Positions 26,075 through 35,700 of a stretch of DNA of 64,000 bases are shown here, piece after piece (the stretch's first letter is position 1; every line of letters begins with the position of its first letter). The position numbers were made by a program, and so were the translations under genes. Location: assembly GCA_036504155.1 (NCBI GenBank), contig DASXVQ010000234.1, positions 31,717 through 95,716 on the forward strand, given 5' to 3'. Origin of the DNA: JACRCT01 sp036504155. GTDB taxonomy: Bacteria > Myxococcota > Myxococcia > Myxococcales > UBA5297. The notes under the pieces were generated by a model. That model worked only from the letters and a program-made list of their open reading frames with translations, had not been told where the DNA came from and searched no databases.

Positions 26075-29000
26075 CTACTGGCACTGACCGGCCGGGAACA
26101 GGTCCTGGTACGAGTACTCGAGCTTGACCTTGATGTCCTCGAGCTTGGTCCAGTCGATCTTGCCGTTCTCGCCGAGCTGCGGGTCGATGAGGATGGTGTA
26201 CTGCGAGGCCAGCGGCAGGCCGGAGAGCGAGACGTTGGTGCTGCCGGACGGGAACTCGTTGATGCCCGCCACCGGCGAGACGCTGCGGCCGGGGGCGTGC
26301 AGGCGCGTCACCGCGCCGAACGAGGTCGACTCGCGGCCGGTGGTGTTGAGGTACTCCTCCAGGCCCGGCTGGCAGGAGCGCAGCTCGCTCGAGCCGTCAT
26401 AGAGGATCGACACCGTCGGCTGGCCGCTGCCCAGGTCCTTGCCCACCAGCTGCACCGAGATGGAGTAGGCCTTGGCGTTGCAGGCCGCGGCGAGGTTGGC
26501 GAAGTCGCTCAGCGTCACGTTGAAGGAGGCCGCCAGCACCGAGCGGTTGGACAGCAGCCCGCCGATCGTGGAGTCGCTGGTGTAGCGCACGCGCTTGTCG
26601 ATGGGCACGTACCCGCGCTGCAGGAGCTGGCGCAGGCGCAGGTCCGGCGTGAGCGTCTTCTTCGTGACCGGGTCGACCATGGAGAGGGTCAGGCCCAGCA
26701 GGTCGTCGCGCAGCGACAGCTCCGAGGTCTGGCGGCTGATGGGGCCGCCGCACTTGCCCTGCAGCCGCTCCACTTCGGCGGCGATGGCCTCCAGCTGGTA
26801 GGTGTTGCGCGCGAGCAGGATCTGCACCCGCTGGTCCATGAACGGGCGGACGGCGAGGTACTCGAGCGCGACCAGCCAGTCGTACAGCTTGTTCTTGGCC
26901 GCCTGCAGGCGCCGCTCGGCCTGCTCGAGCCGGTTGGCCCAGGCGAACACCGCGGTGGGGCTGCCGACGATGCTGTTGATCTCCGCGCGCTGCCGCTGCA
27001 GGTCCTCCAGCCGCGCCATCCGCAGCTCGGAGCGCTGCGCGACCTTGAGGTACTCCTGCAGGGCGATCATCATGCCCAGCTCGCCCTGGGCCACCTGCAG
27101 GTCCAGACCGGCCGACTGCAGCAGCATCTGCTTGAGCTGGGTGCGCCGGTCGTTGAGCTCGCCCAGGTCGCGCTGGTAGGCCAGCTCGGCCTCCGCCATC
27201 TTCTCGGTCATCGTCAGCAGCTCCTTGAGCGCCGCCTCGGCGTTGGCGTCGGCCTGCGCGGCCGACTCGGCCTCGCCCTCGAGCTCGGCCACGTCCGCCT
27301 CGGTGACGGCGTCGCCCAGGTCGCTGGCGTCGCGCATCGCCTCCACCTGCGCCTCGGTGAGCGCCTGCTGCTTCTCGGCGTTGACCTTCTGCATCTCCGC
27401 GGCGCCCTCCATCGCCAGCCCGGCCACCTGCATGCCGGTGGAGATGCCCAGCCCGGTCATGACGGCGACCATGCGCGGGACGGAGAAGGTGTCGTTGGAG
27501 AGGCCGACCTCCTTGGGGAAGCCCTCGGCGATGGCCGCGCCCCACTTCTCGGAGAGATCCGCGCCGTGGTACAGGCCCTCGGCGCTCATCTGCAGGGCGG
27601 TGGCCGACTGCAGCTGGCCGAAGGTGGTGTTGATGCCCGCGACGGTGATGTCGTTCCACTTCAACATGTCCGCCTCGGTGCCCGAGATGTTGTCGCGGCG
27701 CGCCTGGTTTCGCGCGTCGAGGTTCTCGAGCAGCTTGCCCAGCGAGGTGTTGCGGTCGGCCTGGCGCTTCTGGATGGCGGCGTCCAGCTGGTCGAGCATG
27801 TCCTTGCGGGTGGTGTTGGCGGCCAGCACCTGCAGCGCGAACGCCTCGGTGGCCTGGTAGTACAGCCCGGCGCTGGCGACGTGGGCGCGCAGCTCCTCCT
27901 GGGCGCGGTTGTAGGCCAGCACTGCGCTGCGGAAGGCGAGCAGGCGGCTCCCCGCCTCGGAGACGCTCTGGGCGCCGGCGTCGAAGTCCTTCACCTCGCC
28001 CGTCTCGTGGTCGACCAGGAAGCCGCAGCGGCCGGCGCCGGTGCGCACCAGGCAGGTCGGGTCGCTCCAGGCGGTCGAGGCGGTGCAGCCCACCGGCAGC
28101 CCGCACAGCTCCACCATCTCGCCGCGCACGTCGTTGATCTCGTTGTTCATCCGGTTGGTCAGCTCGGCCTGGCTCAAGGCCTCGCTCTGCGCCTGGGCGA
28201 GGATCTGCCCGACCGCGGAAGCGGCCGCGGCGATCTCCGCCTTGGCGGCGTCGCGGCGCTCCTTGAGCAGCGTGGTGTTGTCGCTGGACGGGTCGACCGA
28301 GGTCGAGACCACCACCTCGGCGTCGCGGGCGTAGACCAGCTTGTCGAAGGGCTGCATCAGCTGGCCCAGGTCGCGCATGAGCTGGGCGAAGCCGGCGGCG
28401 AAGGTGCCGCTGGCGAAGCTGGCGCCGCTGTCGCGGTTGAAGTTGGTGAGCAGGCCGGCCACCAGGTACAGGTCGAACATGCGGCCGCTGACGAAGGCGG
28501 CCTTGGCCTTGCGGGTCGGGTCGTCCTGGTAGAGCTGGTTCCAGCGCGCCGCGGCCAGGGTCAGCGCGTCGGCGGCGCCGCGCCAGCTCTGCGACATCTC
28601 CAGCAGCAGGGCCTTGCGCGCGGCGACGGCGTCGGCGCCGCTGGCGGCGCGGGAGAGGACCGCCAGGCCGGCGTCGTCGAACTGGCCGCCGAGCACGCCC
28701 AGGTGCACGTCGAGGACGTTGGCCGCCCACTCGCGCAGCAGGCGGTCGATGAGGTCCTTGACCGCGCTGGTGACGATGGCTGGGTAGTCGGTGGTCTTGA
28801 GCCAGTCGAGGCGGGTCTGGGCGTCGGTCTGGAAGGCGCCCAGCTGGCGGCCGAGGAACGCCTCGCGCGAGGCGTCCTGGAAGGCGGCGACCAGGTCGGC
28901 GCTGCTGGCGAGGTCCTGCTCCTGGCCGGCGTAGGCGTAGGCGGACAGCTCGCGGCCGCACAGCACCGCGGCGCTCGGACGGCAGGTGCCGTTCTCCCCG

Positions 29001-30436
29001 GCGGCGCAGCGCTTCATGAAGTCGGCGAAGCTCTCGCCGCTGGTGTTGGTGTTGTCCAGGAACGAGGCGATCTGCCGGGCGGTGGTGTCACCGTTGAGGC
29101 TCTCGCGGGTGAGGGCGATGGCGCAGGAGGCCTGCTCGGCGGCGGTGGCGGCCTTGAAGGCGGTCACGGTCTTGGTCGTGTCGCAGCCGTAGGTCGCGGT
29201 GCCGAGGGTGACCGCCGGGACGGCGGCGAGCAGGGCGTCGGTGCAGTCGCCCACCGCGGGAATCGGCAGCAGCTTGGGGTCGCCCTCGGGCACGGTCTCG
29301 GGCGGGTTGATCTCGGTGTACAGCGGGGCCGGCCCCATGCGCCGCATCTCGATCTGCCCCTCGAAGACGACGTTCGCCGGCTGGCGGGGGCCCAGGTCCG
29401 GGCGGGCGTCGTACAGGCCGGTCCAGCGGTCGCTGATCTTGCCGATGATCTCGTTGGTGCCGAACGGCTCGATCTCCAGACGAATGGTGCGCCGCACCTG
29501 CCCGGCGATGCCCGCGGCGGCGACGACCGAGCCGTCGCCCAGGTCGAACTCGCTGACGAAGACCGCGACCCAGCGGTTGACCGGCGCACCCTCCCAAGAA
29601 AGCTTGCGGGTCATCGTCTCCGCGCTGGAGGCGGCGGCCGTCTTCGGGTGCGGCGAGAAGATCTTCTCGGGCCCCACCGGCAGCAGCACGAAGGCCTCGG
29701 TCGCCTGCGAGAGCGAGGCGTCGCTGGGGTTGGTGACCACGTAGAAGTCGAGTGGGACGCCGGTCTGCCCGAACTGGGCGAGCCGCGCCTGGCCGGCGTA
29801 GTAGCCCGACAGCGGCAGCTGCGGGATCAGCGAGAGGCGGAAGGCGCCGGCGGAGGTGATGACGTACACCTCGACGTCCTTGGGCTCCGAGGCGCTGGGG
29901 TTGGCCAGCCCGGTCTCGATCTCCAGGTCGAAGTCGGTGCTGCCCGAGGCCTGGCGTACCTGCTGCGCGTCGCCCTGGCCGTCGGTTCGCTCGACACGGT
30001 AGCTGAGCAGGCCCGAGGCGATGGCCGGCGCCGCCTTGACGTGTAGCTGGAGCTTGTCGGTGCCGGCGGCCACCTGCTGGACGCGGGCCGGAAGCTCGGT
30101 GAGCGCAGTGCCGGGCTCGACGTCGATGTCGCCGGCGCCGCCGCCCGCGCCGCCGCCGTTGCCGCCGGCGACGCAGCGTCCCCGCTCGCTGCAGCTGGCG
30201 CCCGCCGCGGTGCAGTCGGTCGGCTGGGCGCACTGCCTGGCGCACCCGCCCTGGAAGCAGAACGAGCCCGCCTTGCAGTCGCTGTCGAGCGCGCAGGCGG
30301 CCGCCGAGGCGAAGGCCACCGCGGCCCGGGGCGTGGGCTGGACGTCGGTCTGGAAGTCGGGCTTCGCGTTCTTGGAGGGGCAGCCCGCGAGCAGCAGGCC
30401 GGCCAGCGCGACCAGGGCGGAGGTTCTCAGGGTCAT
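26075..30436 (-). CDS. Giant lipoprotein with long coiled coil and Tc-toxin-A-like C-terminus
   Basis: A 1,453-aa protein. The start is the ATG giving MTLRTSALVALAGLLLAGCPS (lipobox LAGC), after GGGAGAACCC. An EGF-like Cys segment (CALDSDCKAGSFCFQGGCARQC) and Gly linker follow. Residues ~150-520 look globular. Residues ~650-1250 are very rich in long helices and coiled coil (e.g. AELEGEAESAAQADANAEAALKEL; RMARLEDLQRQRAEINSIV). The last ~150 residues are beta-rich and end with LPLASQYTILIDPQLGENGKIDWTKLEDIKVKLEYSYQD, reminiscent of the TcB-binding end of Tc toxin A subunits and related myxobacterial proteins. That resemblance is from memory of the pattern and is tentative. No TcB/TcC partner is visible. 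Confidence 0.78.
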   Translation of the reverse strand: MTLRTSALVALAGLLLAGCPSKNAKPDFQTDVQPTPRAAVAFASAAACALDSDCKAGSFCFQGGCARQCAQPTDCTAAGASCSERGRCVAGGNGGGAGGGAGDIDVEPGTALTELPARVQQVAAGTDKLQLHVKAAPAIASGLLSYRVERTDGQGDAQQVRQASGSTDFDLEIETGLANPSASEPKDVEVYVITSAGAFRLSLIPQLPLSGYYAGQARLAQFGQTGVPLDFYVVTNPSDASLSQATEAFVLLPVGPEKIFSPHPKTAAASSAETMTRKLSWEGAPVNRWVAVFVSEFDLGDGSVVAAAGIAGQVRRTIRLEIEPFGTNEIIGKISDRWTGLYDARPDLGPRQPANVVFEGQIEMRRMGPAPLYTEINPPETVPEGDPKLLPIPAVGDCTDALLAAVPAVTLGTATYGCDTTKTVTAFKAATAAEQASCAIALTRESLNGDTTARQIASFLDNTNTSGESFADFMKRCAAGENGTCRPSAAVLCGRELSAYAYAGQEQDLASSADLVAAFQDASREAFLGRQLGAFQTDAQTRLDWLKTTDYPAIVTSAVKDLIDRLLREWAANVLDVHLGVLGGQFDDAGLAVLSRAASGADAVAARKALLLEMSQSWRGAADALTLAAARWNQLYQDDPTRKAKAAFVSGRMFDLYLVAGLLTNFNRDSGASFASGTFAAGFAQLMRDLGQLMQPFDKLVYARDAEVVVSTSVDPSSDNTTLLKERRDAAKAEIAAAASAVGQILAQAQSEALSQAELTNRMNNEINDVRGEMVELCGLPVGCTASTAWSDPTCLVRTGAGRCGFLVDHETGEVKDFDAGAQSVSEAGSRLLAFRSAVLAYNRAQEELRAHVASAGLYYQATEAFALQVLAANTTRKDMLDQLDAAIQKRQADRNTSLGKLLENLDARNQARRDNISGTEADMLKWNDITVAGINTTFGQLQSATALQMSAEGLYHGADLSEKWGAAIAEGFPKEVGLSNDTFSVPRMVAVMTGLGISTGMQVAGLAMEGAAEMQKVNAEKQQALTEAQVEAMRDASDLGDAVTEADVAELEGEAESAAQADANAEAALKELLTMTEKMAEAELAYQRDLGELNDRRTQLKQMLLQSAGLDLQVAQGELGMMIALQEYLKVAQRSELRMARLEDLQRQRAEINSIVGSPTAVFAWANRLEQAERRLQAAKNKLYDWLVALEYLAVRPFMDQRVQILLARNTYQLEAIAAEVERLQGKCGGPISRQTSELSLRDDLLGLTLSMVDPVTKKTLTPDLRLRQLLQRGYVPIDKRVRYTSDSTIGGLLSNRSVLAASFNVTLSDFANLAAACNAKAYSISVQLVGKDLGSGQPTVSILYDGSSELRSCQPGLEEYLNTTGRESTSFGAVTRLHAPGRSVSPVAGINEFPSGSTNVSLSGLPLASQYTILIDPQLGENGKIDWTKLEDIKVKLEYSYQDLFPAGQCQ

Positions 30437-30571
30437 GGGTTCTCCCAGGGGGTTTTCGGGCGCAAAACCTACCCAGGGCCGACCCCGCTGTATGTCCGGG
30501 GAATCCCCTACACCCGCGGTGCGCCCTCCCGGCCGTCGGGATCGGTGCGGCGGGGCGGCGGGTGTGCTTGC

Positions 30572-31840
30572 ATGGACCCCATGTCCGGCACCTCCGTCGC
30601 CGCGCCCGCGCACCCCCACGCTCCCGCCTCGCTCGACGAGTGGCGACCCTGGGCGACCGGCGCGACGCTGTGGGCGGCGCTGATCGCCGACTTTCCCGCC
30701 CTGCTCGCCGGTCTCGTCCGCGACCTCGCCTGGGGCACGCGCCTGCTCTACCTGGGCCTGTACGCGCTGCTCGGGGCCATGGCGATCGCGCGCCGCCTCG
30801 ACCATCGGCTGCGCGCCGGCGTCTTCCTGGCCTCGGGTTACCTGCTGGCCGCGGTCGGACTGGTCCGGATCGGCCTGGGGGGGAGCGGCCGCATGCTGCT
30901 GCTCGCCCTGCCGCTGTTCGCGCTGCTGCTGATCGGGCGCAGGGCCGGCGCGGGCTGCCTGGCGGTCTCGATCCTGCTGCAGGCGGCGTTCACGACTCTG
31001 GCCTACCTGGAGCTGCTCCCCGAAGTGCCGGCGCAGGTCGCCGGCAACGCCTGGCTCACGCACAGCGTGCTGATCCTGATGACGCTGGTGCCCCTGGGGG
31101 TGCTGCTGGAGCGCGCCTTGGCCTTCCAGGAGGACGCGCTGCGGCGCGCCCAGGCGGCCTCGGCCCGTGCCGCCGCCGAGGCGGAGGAGCGGCGCCGGCT
31201 GGAGCGCGAGGTGATCGAGGTCTCGGAGCGCGAGCAGCTGCGGGTCGGCCACGAGCTGCACGACGGGCTCTGCCAGCAGCTGACGGCGGGCCTGCTCTCG
31301 GCGCGCCTGCTCGAGCGCGAGCTGAAGGCCCGCCAGGCCTCCGAGGCGGAGCAGGCCGGGGCGCTGGCGGAGATGGTGGACGGCGCGCTCGCCGACGCGC
31401 GCTCGCTCTCGCGGGGGCTGAGTCCGGGGCCGCTGCCGGCCGGCGGGCTGGGGACCGCGCTGCGCGAGCTGGCGCGCCAGGTCCGCGAGACGGTGGAGGT
31501 CGACTGCGAGCTGGTCGGGAGCGGGGCGCCGTCGGCGGGCGGCGCCGACGCCACCCAGCTCTACCGCATCGCGCAGGAGGCCACCCAGAACGCCATCAAG
31601 CACGCGGAGGCGGGGCGGATCACCATCGAGCTGAGCGAGGACGACGCCGAGGTGCGGCTGCAGGTGCGCGACGACGGCCGCGGCCTGATGCCGTCCGCGC
31701 CCCCGGGGCTGGGGCTGCGCTCCATGCTGGGCCGCGCGGTCTCCATCGGCGGCACCCTCGAGGTCGCCCCGGCCGAGGGTGGCGGCACCTCGGTGATCTG
31801 CCGCGTGCCCATGGTCGCCAAGCGGCGCAACCGCGGGTGA
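30572..31840 (+). CDS. NarL-family sensor histidine kinase (HisKA_3)
   Basis: A 422-aa protein. The N-terminal half has about five to six hydrophobic segments (e.g. LLYLGLYALLGAMAI, MLLLALPLFALLLI, HSVLILMTLVPLGVLL), a membrane sensor without a large periplasmic domain. A coiled linker (RRAQAASARAAAEAEERRRLEREV) leads to the HisKA_3 dimerisation motif EREQLRVGHELHDGLCQQL with the likely phospho-His at H230. The HATPase domain has LYRIAQEATQNAIKHA, VRDDGRGL and GLGLRSM. This is the NarX/UhpB architecture. The response regulator follows 97 bp downstream on the same strand. ATG at 30572 or 30581 are both possible. Confidence 0.9.
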   Translation: MDPMSGTSVAAPAHPHAPASLDEWRPWATGATLWAALIADFPALLAGLVRDLAWGTRLLYLGLYALLGAMAIARRLDHRLRAGVFLASGYLLAAVGLVRIGLGGSGRMLLLALPLFALLLIGRRAGAGCLAVSILLQAAFTTLAYLELLPEVPAQVAGNAWLTHSVLILMTLVPLGVLLERALAFQEDALRRAQAASARAAAEAEERRRLEREVIEVSEREQLRVGHELHDGLCQQLTAGLLSARLLERELKARQASEAEQAGALAEMVDGALADARSLSRGLSPGPLPAGGLGTALRELARQVRETVEVDCELVGSGAPSAGGADATQLYRIAQEATQNAIKHAEAGRITIELSEDDAEVRLQVRDDGRGLMPSAPPGLGLRSMLGRAVSIGGTLEVAPAEGGGTSVICRVPMVAKRRNRG

Positions 31841-31937
31841 GGCCCGGGCCTTCCTCGCGCGAGTTTTCCCTTACAGACAGCCCTGCTCCGATTTGAAAGG
31901 ATGCCCGCCTTTCCACCGAAGGGCCGCCAAGGGCGCG

Positions 31938-32579
31938 ATGGACACCGCCGGGTCACCGCTGAAGGTCTTCGTGGTCGACGATCACCCCGTGATGCGCCAG
32001 GGCATCGGCGTGCTGCTCCAGCAGGCCGGGGTGGAGGTCGTGGGCAGCGCCGCCACCGTGGCCGACGCGCTGGCCGGAATCTCCAGCACCGCCCCCCACG
32101 TGGCGCTGGTCGACCTGGGGCTGGGCAGGGAGGACGGCAGGGCGCTCCTGCGCAAGTTGGGGAAGGACCCCGGGGGGCCCAAGCGGCTGGTCTACTCGAT
32201 GAACGAGGACGCCGGCAGCGTCGAGGAGTCGCTGGCCGCCGGGGCCAGCGGGTACGTGACCAAGGGCGAGGTGTGGGAGACCCTGGTCGCGGCGCTGCGC
32301 GCGGTCGCCGCCGGCGAGTGCTACCTGAGCCCGCGGGCCAGCCGAGCCCTCGACGCGCTGCCCCGCGTGCCCTCCGAGGCCGCCGCGGTCGCGCTGAGCG
32401 TCCGCGAGCGCGAGGTCTTCCGCCTGCTGGGCGAGGGCTACTCGACCAAGGAAGTCGGCGCCCGGCTGGAGGTCAGCCCCCGCACCGTCGAGTCCTACTG
32501 CGCCCGGCTGCAGGAGAAGATGGGGCTATCCGGCATGCGCGAGCTGCGCCGGCAGGCCATCGGCGCCCGCAAGGGCTAG
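31938..32579 (+). CDS. NarL/LuxR-family response regulator
   Basis: A 213-aa protein. The receiver domain has DD at residues 14-15, phospho-acceptor D59 in HVALVDLGLG, and K109 in YVTKGE. The C-terminal LuxR-type HTH (about residues 148-205) has LSVREREVFRLLGEGYSTKEVGARLEVSPRTVESYCARLQEKMG. It is the partner of the kinase just upstream by order and family type. A TTG start at 31893 would add 15 residues before the receiver domain; the ATG at 31938 is preferred because the receiver begins right after it. The regulated genes are not evident, but the lipoprotein at 32710 is directly downstream. Confidence 0.9.
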   Translation: MDTAGSPLKVFVVDDHPVMRQGIGVLLQQAGVEVVGSAATVADALAGISSTAPHVALVDLGLGREDGRALLRKLGKDPGGPKRLVYSMNEDAGSVEESLAAGASGYVTKGEVWETLVAALRAVAAGECYLSPRASRALDALPRVPSEAAAVALSVREREVFRLLGEGYSTKEVGARLEVSPRTVESYCARLQEKMGLSGMRELRRQAIGARKG

Positions 32580-32709
32580 TGCAGCGCCGTCCAGCCCCCA
32601 CGAGCGGGCGCGGACTTCACTCGTGTACGATGATCGCACCGACGAGCCCCCGGCATGAGGCCGGGCGGGCTCCTTGGGCGGGCGCAGCTCTTCGCGGGTG
32701 GGGTCTGCC

Positions 32710-35700
32710 ATGGCGCTTCACAGGTGGGGCTTCGGGGTCTTCGCTGCTCTGGCCACTACGGCCCTCGCCGGCTGCGGAGGCTGCGGAACGGACCCGGCGG
32801 GCGAGGTCGACGCCGCAGGCGAGCGCCCGGACGCCCGGCAGGGGAAGGCGGACGGCAACGAGGTGTGCATCCCCACCACCTGCCTGCAGCTGCAGGCGAA
32901 CTGCGGCTTCGTCGACGATGGCTGCGGCGTGAAGATCGAGTGCGGGTCCTGCGACACCGGGACCTGCGGGGGCGGCGGCACCCCCAACCAGTGCGGCTGG
33001 ACGAACCCCGACACCGGCAGCGAACCGCCGGACGCCGACCTCGTCGAGCCCCCCGACGCGGACCTCCTCGCGCCGGCCGACGCCGGTGGGCCCCAGGACG
33101 CCGCGGCGCCGGGAAGCGACGCGGGCGGCGGCGAGCCCGACGTCGGCTTCGTCTGCGCCCCCAAGAACAACTGCGGCGCGATGGGCTTCAACTGCGGCCC
33201 GGTCGGCGACGGCTGCGGCGGCCTGGCCCAGTGCGGCAACTGCGGCGGCGGCGGCGTCTGTGGCGGCGCCGGCGAGCCCAACGTCTGCAGCACCCCGCAG
33301 GTGTGCGTGCGCAAGACCTGCAACGACTACCCCAGCAAGACCTGCGGGCCGGTCAGCGACGGCTGCGGCGGGATGACCGAAGACTGCGGCGGGTGCACCG
33401 ACCCCGAAACCTGCGGCGGCGGCGGCACGCCCAGCCTGTGCGGCAGCGTCACGACCTGCGTGCCCAAGACCTGCGGCGACTACCCGCTCGGCAGCTGTGG
33501 CCGGCTCAGCGACGGCTGCGGCGACCTGACCGCCGACTGCGGGGGCTGCACCTGGCCCAAGACCTGCGGCGGCGGAGGGGTCGCCAGCGAGTGCGGCGGC
33601 GGGCCGCCCCCGTGCACGCCCAAGACCTGCGGCGACTTCCCGGCCGGCACCTGCGGCCAGGTGGACGACGCCTGCGGCGGGCTGACCACCCTCTGCGGCA
33701 CCTGCGTGGCCCCCGACACCTGTGGCGGCGGCGGCGTCGCCAGCCTGTGCGGCGGCGGCGTCCCGCCGTGCGTGCCCAAGACCTGCGCCGACTTCCCCGC
33801 CGGCGCCTGCGGCCCGCTCAGCGACGGCTGCGGCGGCCTGACGGCGGTCTGCGGCACCTGCCCCTCTACGCAGACCTGCGGCGGCGGCGGCGTGCCCAGC
33901 GTCTGTTTCGGCCCGCTCCCCTGCACCGCCAAGGTCTGCGGCGACTTCCCGGCCGGCACCTGCGGCCGCGTCGCCGACGGCTGCGGCGGGCTCACCGCCG
34001 ACTGCGGCGGCTGCAGCATTCTCGGCGACACCTGTGGTGGCGGCGGCATCCCCAGCCGCTGCGGCGGCGCGCCTCCGGCCTGCACCAAGAAGACCTGCAC
34101 CGACTACTCCGCCGCCACCTGCGGTCAGGTGAGCGACGGCTGCGGCGGGCTGACGGTCGACTGCGGCGGCTGCGCCGCTCCCGACACCTGCGGCGGCGGC
34201 GGCGTGCCCAGCGAGTGCGGCGGCGGCGGCGGCACCACCTGCATCAACCTCGAGTGCAAGCAGACGGTCTGCCCGGGCACCGGCACCACCTCCATCAGCG
34301 GCGTGGTCTACGACCCGGCGGGCCTCAACCCGCTCTACAACGTCTTCGTGTTCGTCCCCAACGGCACTCCGGCCGCCTTCCCCAATGGCGCCACGTGCGA
34401 CAAGTGCGCGGACGCGCTTTCCGGATACCCGCTCGTCACCACCGTGACCGACGAGAAAGGTGCCTTCAAGCTCACCAACGTCCCGGTAGGGACCAACATC
34501 CCGGTGGTGATCCAGACCGGCAAGTGGCGCCGGCAGATCAAGGTGAACACGCAGGCATGCGTCGATGTGCCCATCGCCGCGACGCTGACCCGGCTGCCTC
34601 GCAACAAGAGCGAGGGCGACATCCCCAAGATCGCCCTGAACACGGGCGGCTTCGACACGCTGGAATGCCTGTTGCGCAAGGTCGGCATCGACGACAGCGA
34701 GTTCACCAACCCCAGCGGTACGGGGCGGATCAACCTGTACCGCGGGCGTCCGCTGGCCGGTTTCGTCTCCGGCGGGCAGGTGTACACGTTCCCAGCGGTC
34801 AACAAGTACTCCTCGGCGTTGGGCGGCGCCTCCTTCCCCGACTCGACCGCGCTCTGGAACGACCTCGCCACATTGAAGAAGTACGACGTGGTGCTCACCT
34901 CGTGCGAGGGCGCGACGTACGGCGACCCGAGCGAGAGGTTTGGCTACACCAACGAGTCCGGCACGAAGTCGGCACAGGCCCTCGGCAACATGCAGGACTA
35001 CGCCAATCAGGGCGGGCGCGTGTTCGCGTCGCACTTCAACTACTACTGGATCACCGCGAACACCTCCGGAGCCGGGGCAGCTCAATGGAGCTCGCTCGTC
35101 AGCCTCTCCTCGTGGCCGGGCGCCAGGCTGGTCAACAAGCTGAGCTCCACCACCTTCAGCTACACGGTTCCCGAGAAGATCTCGATGTCCTTCACGAAGG
35201 GCGATGCCCTCGCGAAGTGGCTCCTCAACGTCGGGGCCTCACCGGCCGGCTTGGGGAACATCTCCATCAACGAGGCCAAGAACAGCATTTCCTCGTTCGA
35301 CTCGACGCGCCTCCTGGAGTGGGTCTACGCCGACAACATGTATCTCGATCCGACCCAGACCAGCGGCGTCTGGACCCTCGTCGCTCACGCGCCCGAGTAC
35401 CTGAGCTTCAACACGCCGGTGGAATACACCGCCACCCAGCCCGCGAATCAGTGCGGGCGCTTCGTCTTCAGCGACATCCATGTCTCTTCGGGAGACGTCT
35501 CGGGATACAAGTCGGGGAACCAATCCGTCGCTTACGCGTTCCCCGACGAGTGCAAGACGACCACGCTCTCCGCCCAGGAGAAGGCGCTGGAGTTCATGCT
35601 CTTCGACCTGTCCTCTCGCGTGTGCGACGACACGGTGCCGCCCGAGCCTCCGGTCTGCATCCCGCGCACCTGCGCCGACCAGGGCATCGAGTGCGGCCCT

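Noticed and set aside
24848..30046. 1,732-residue plus-strand open frame
   Set aside because: It is antisense to two lipoprotein genes that have signal peptides and ribosome sites; its translation is Val/Ala/Gly/Arg low complexity without motifs.
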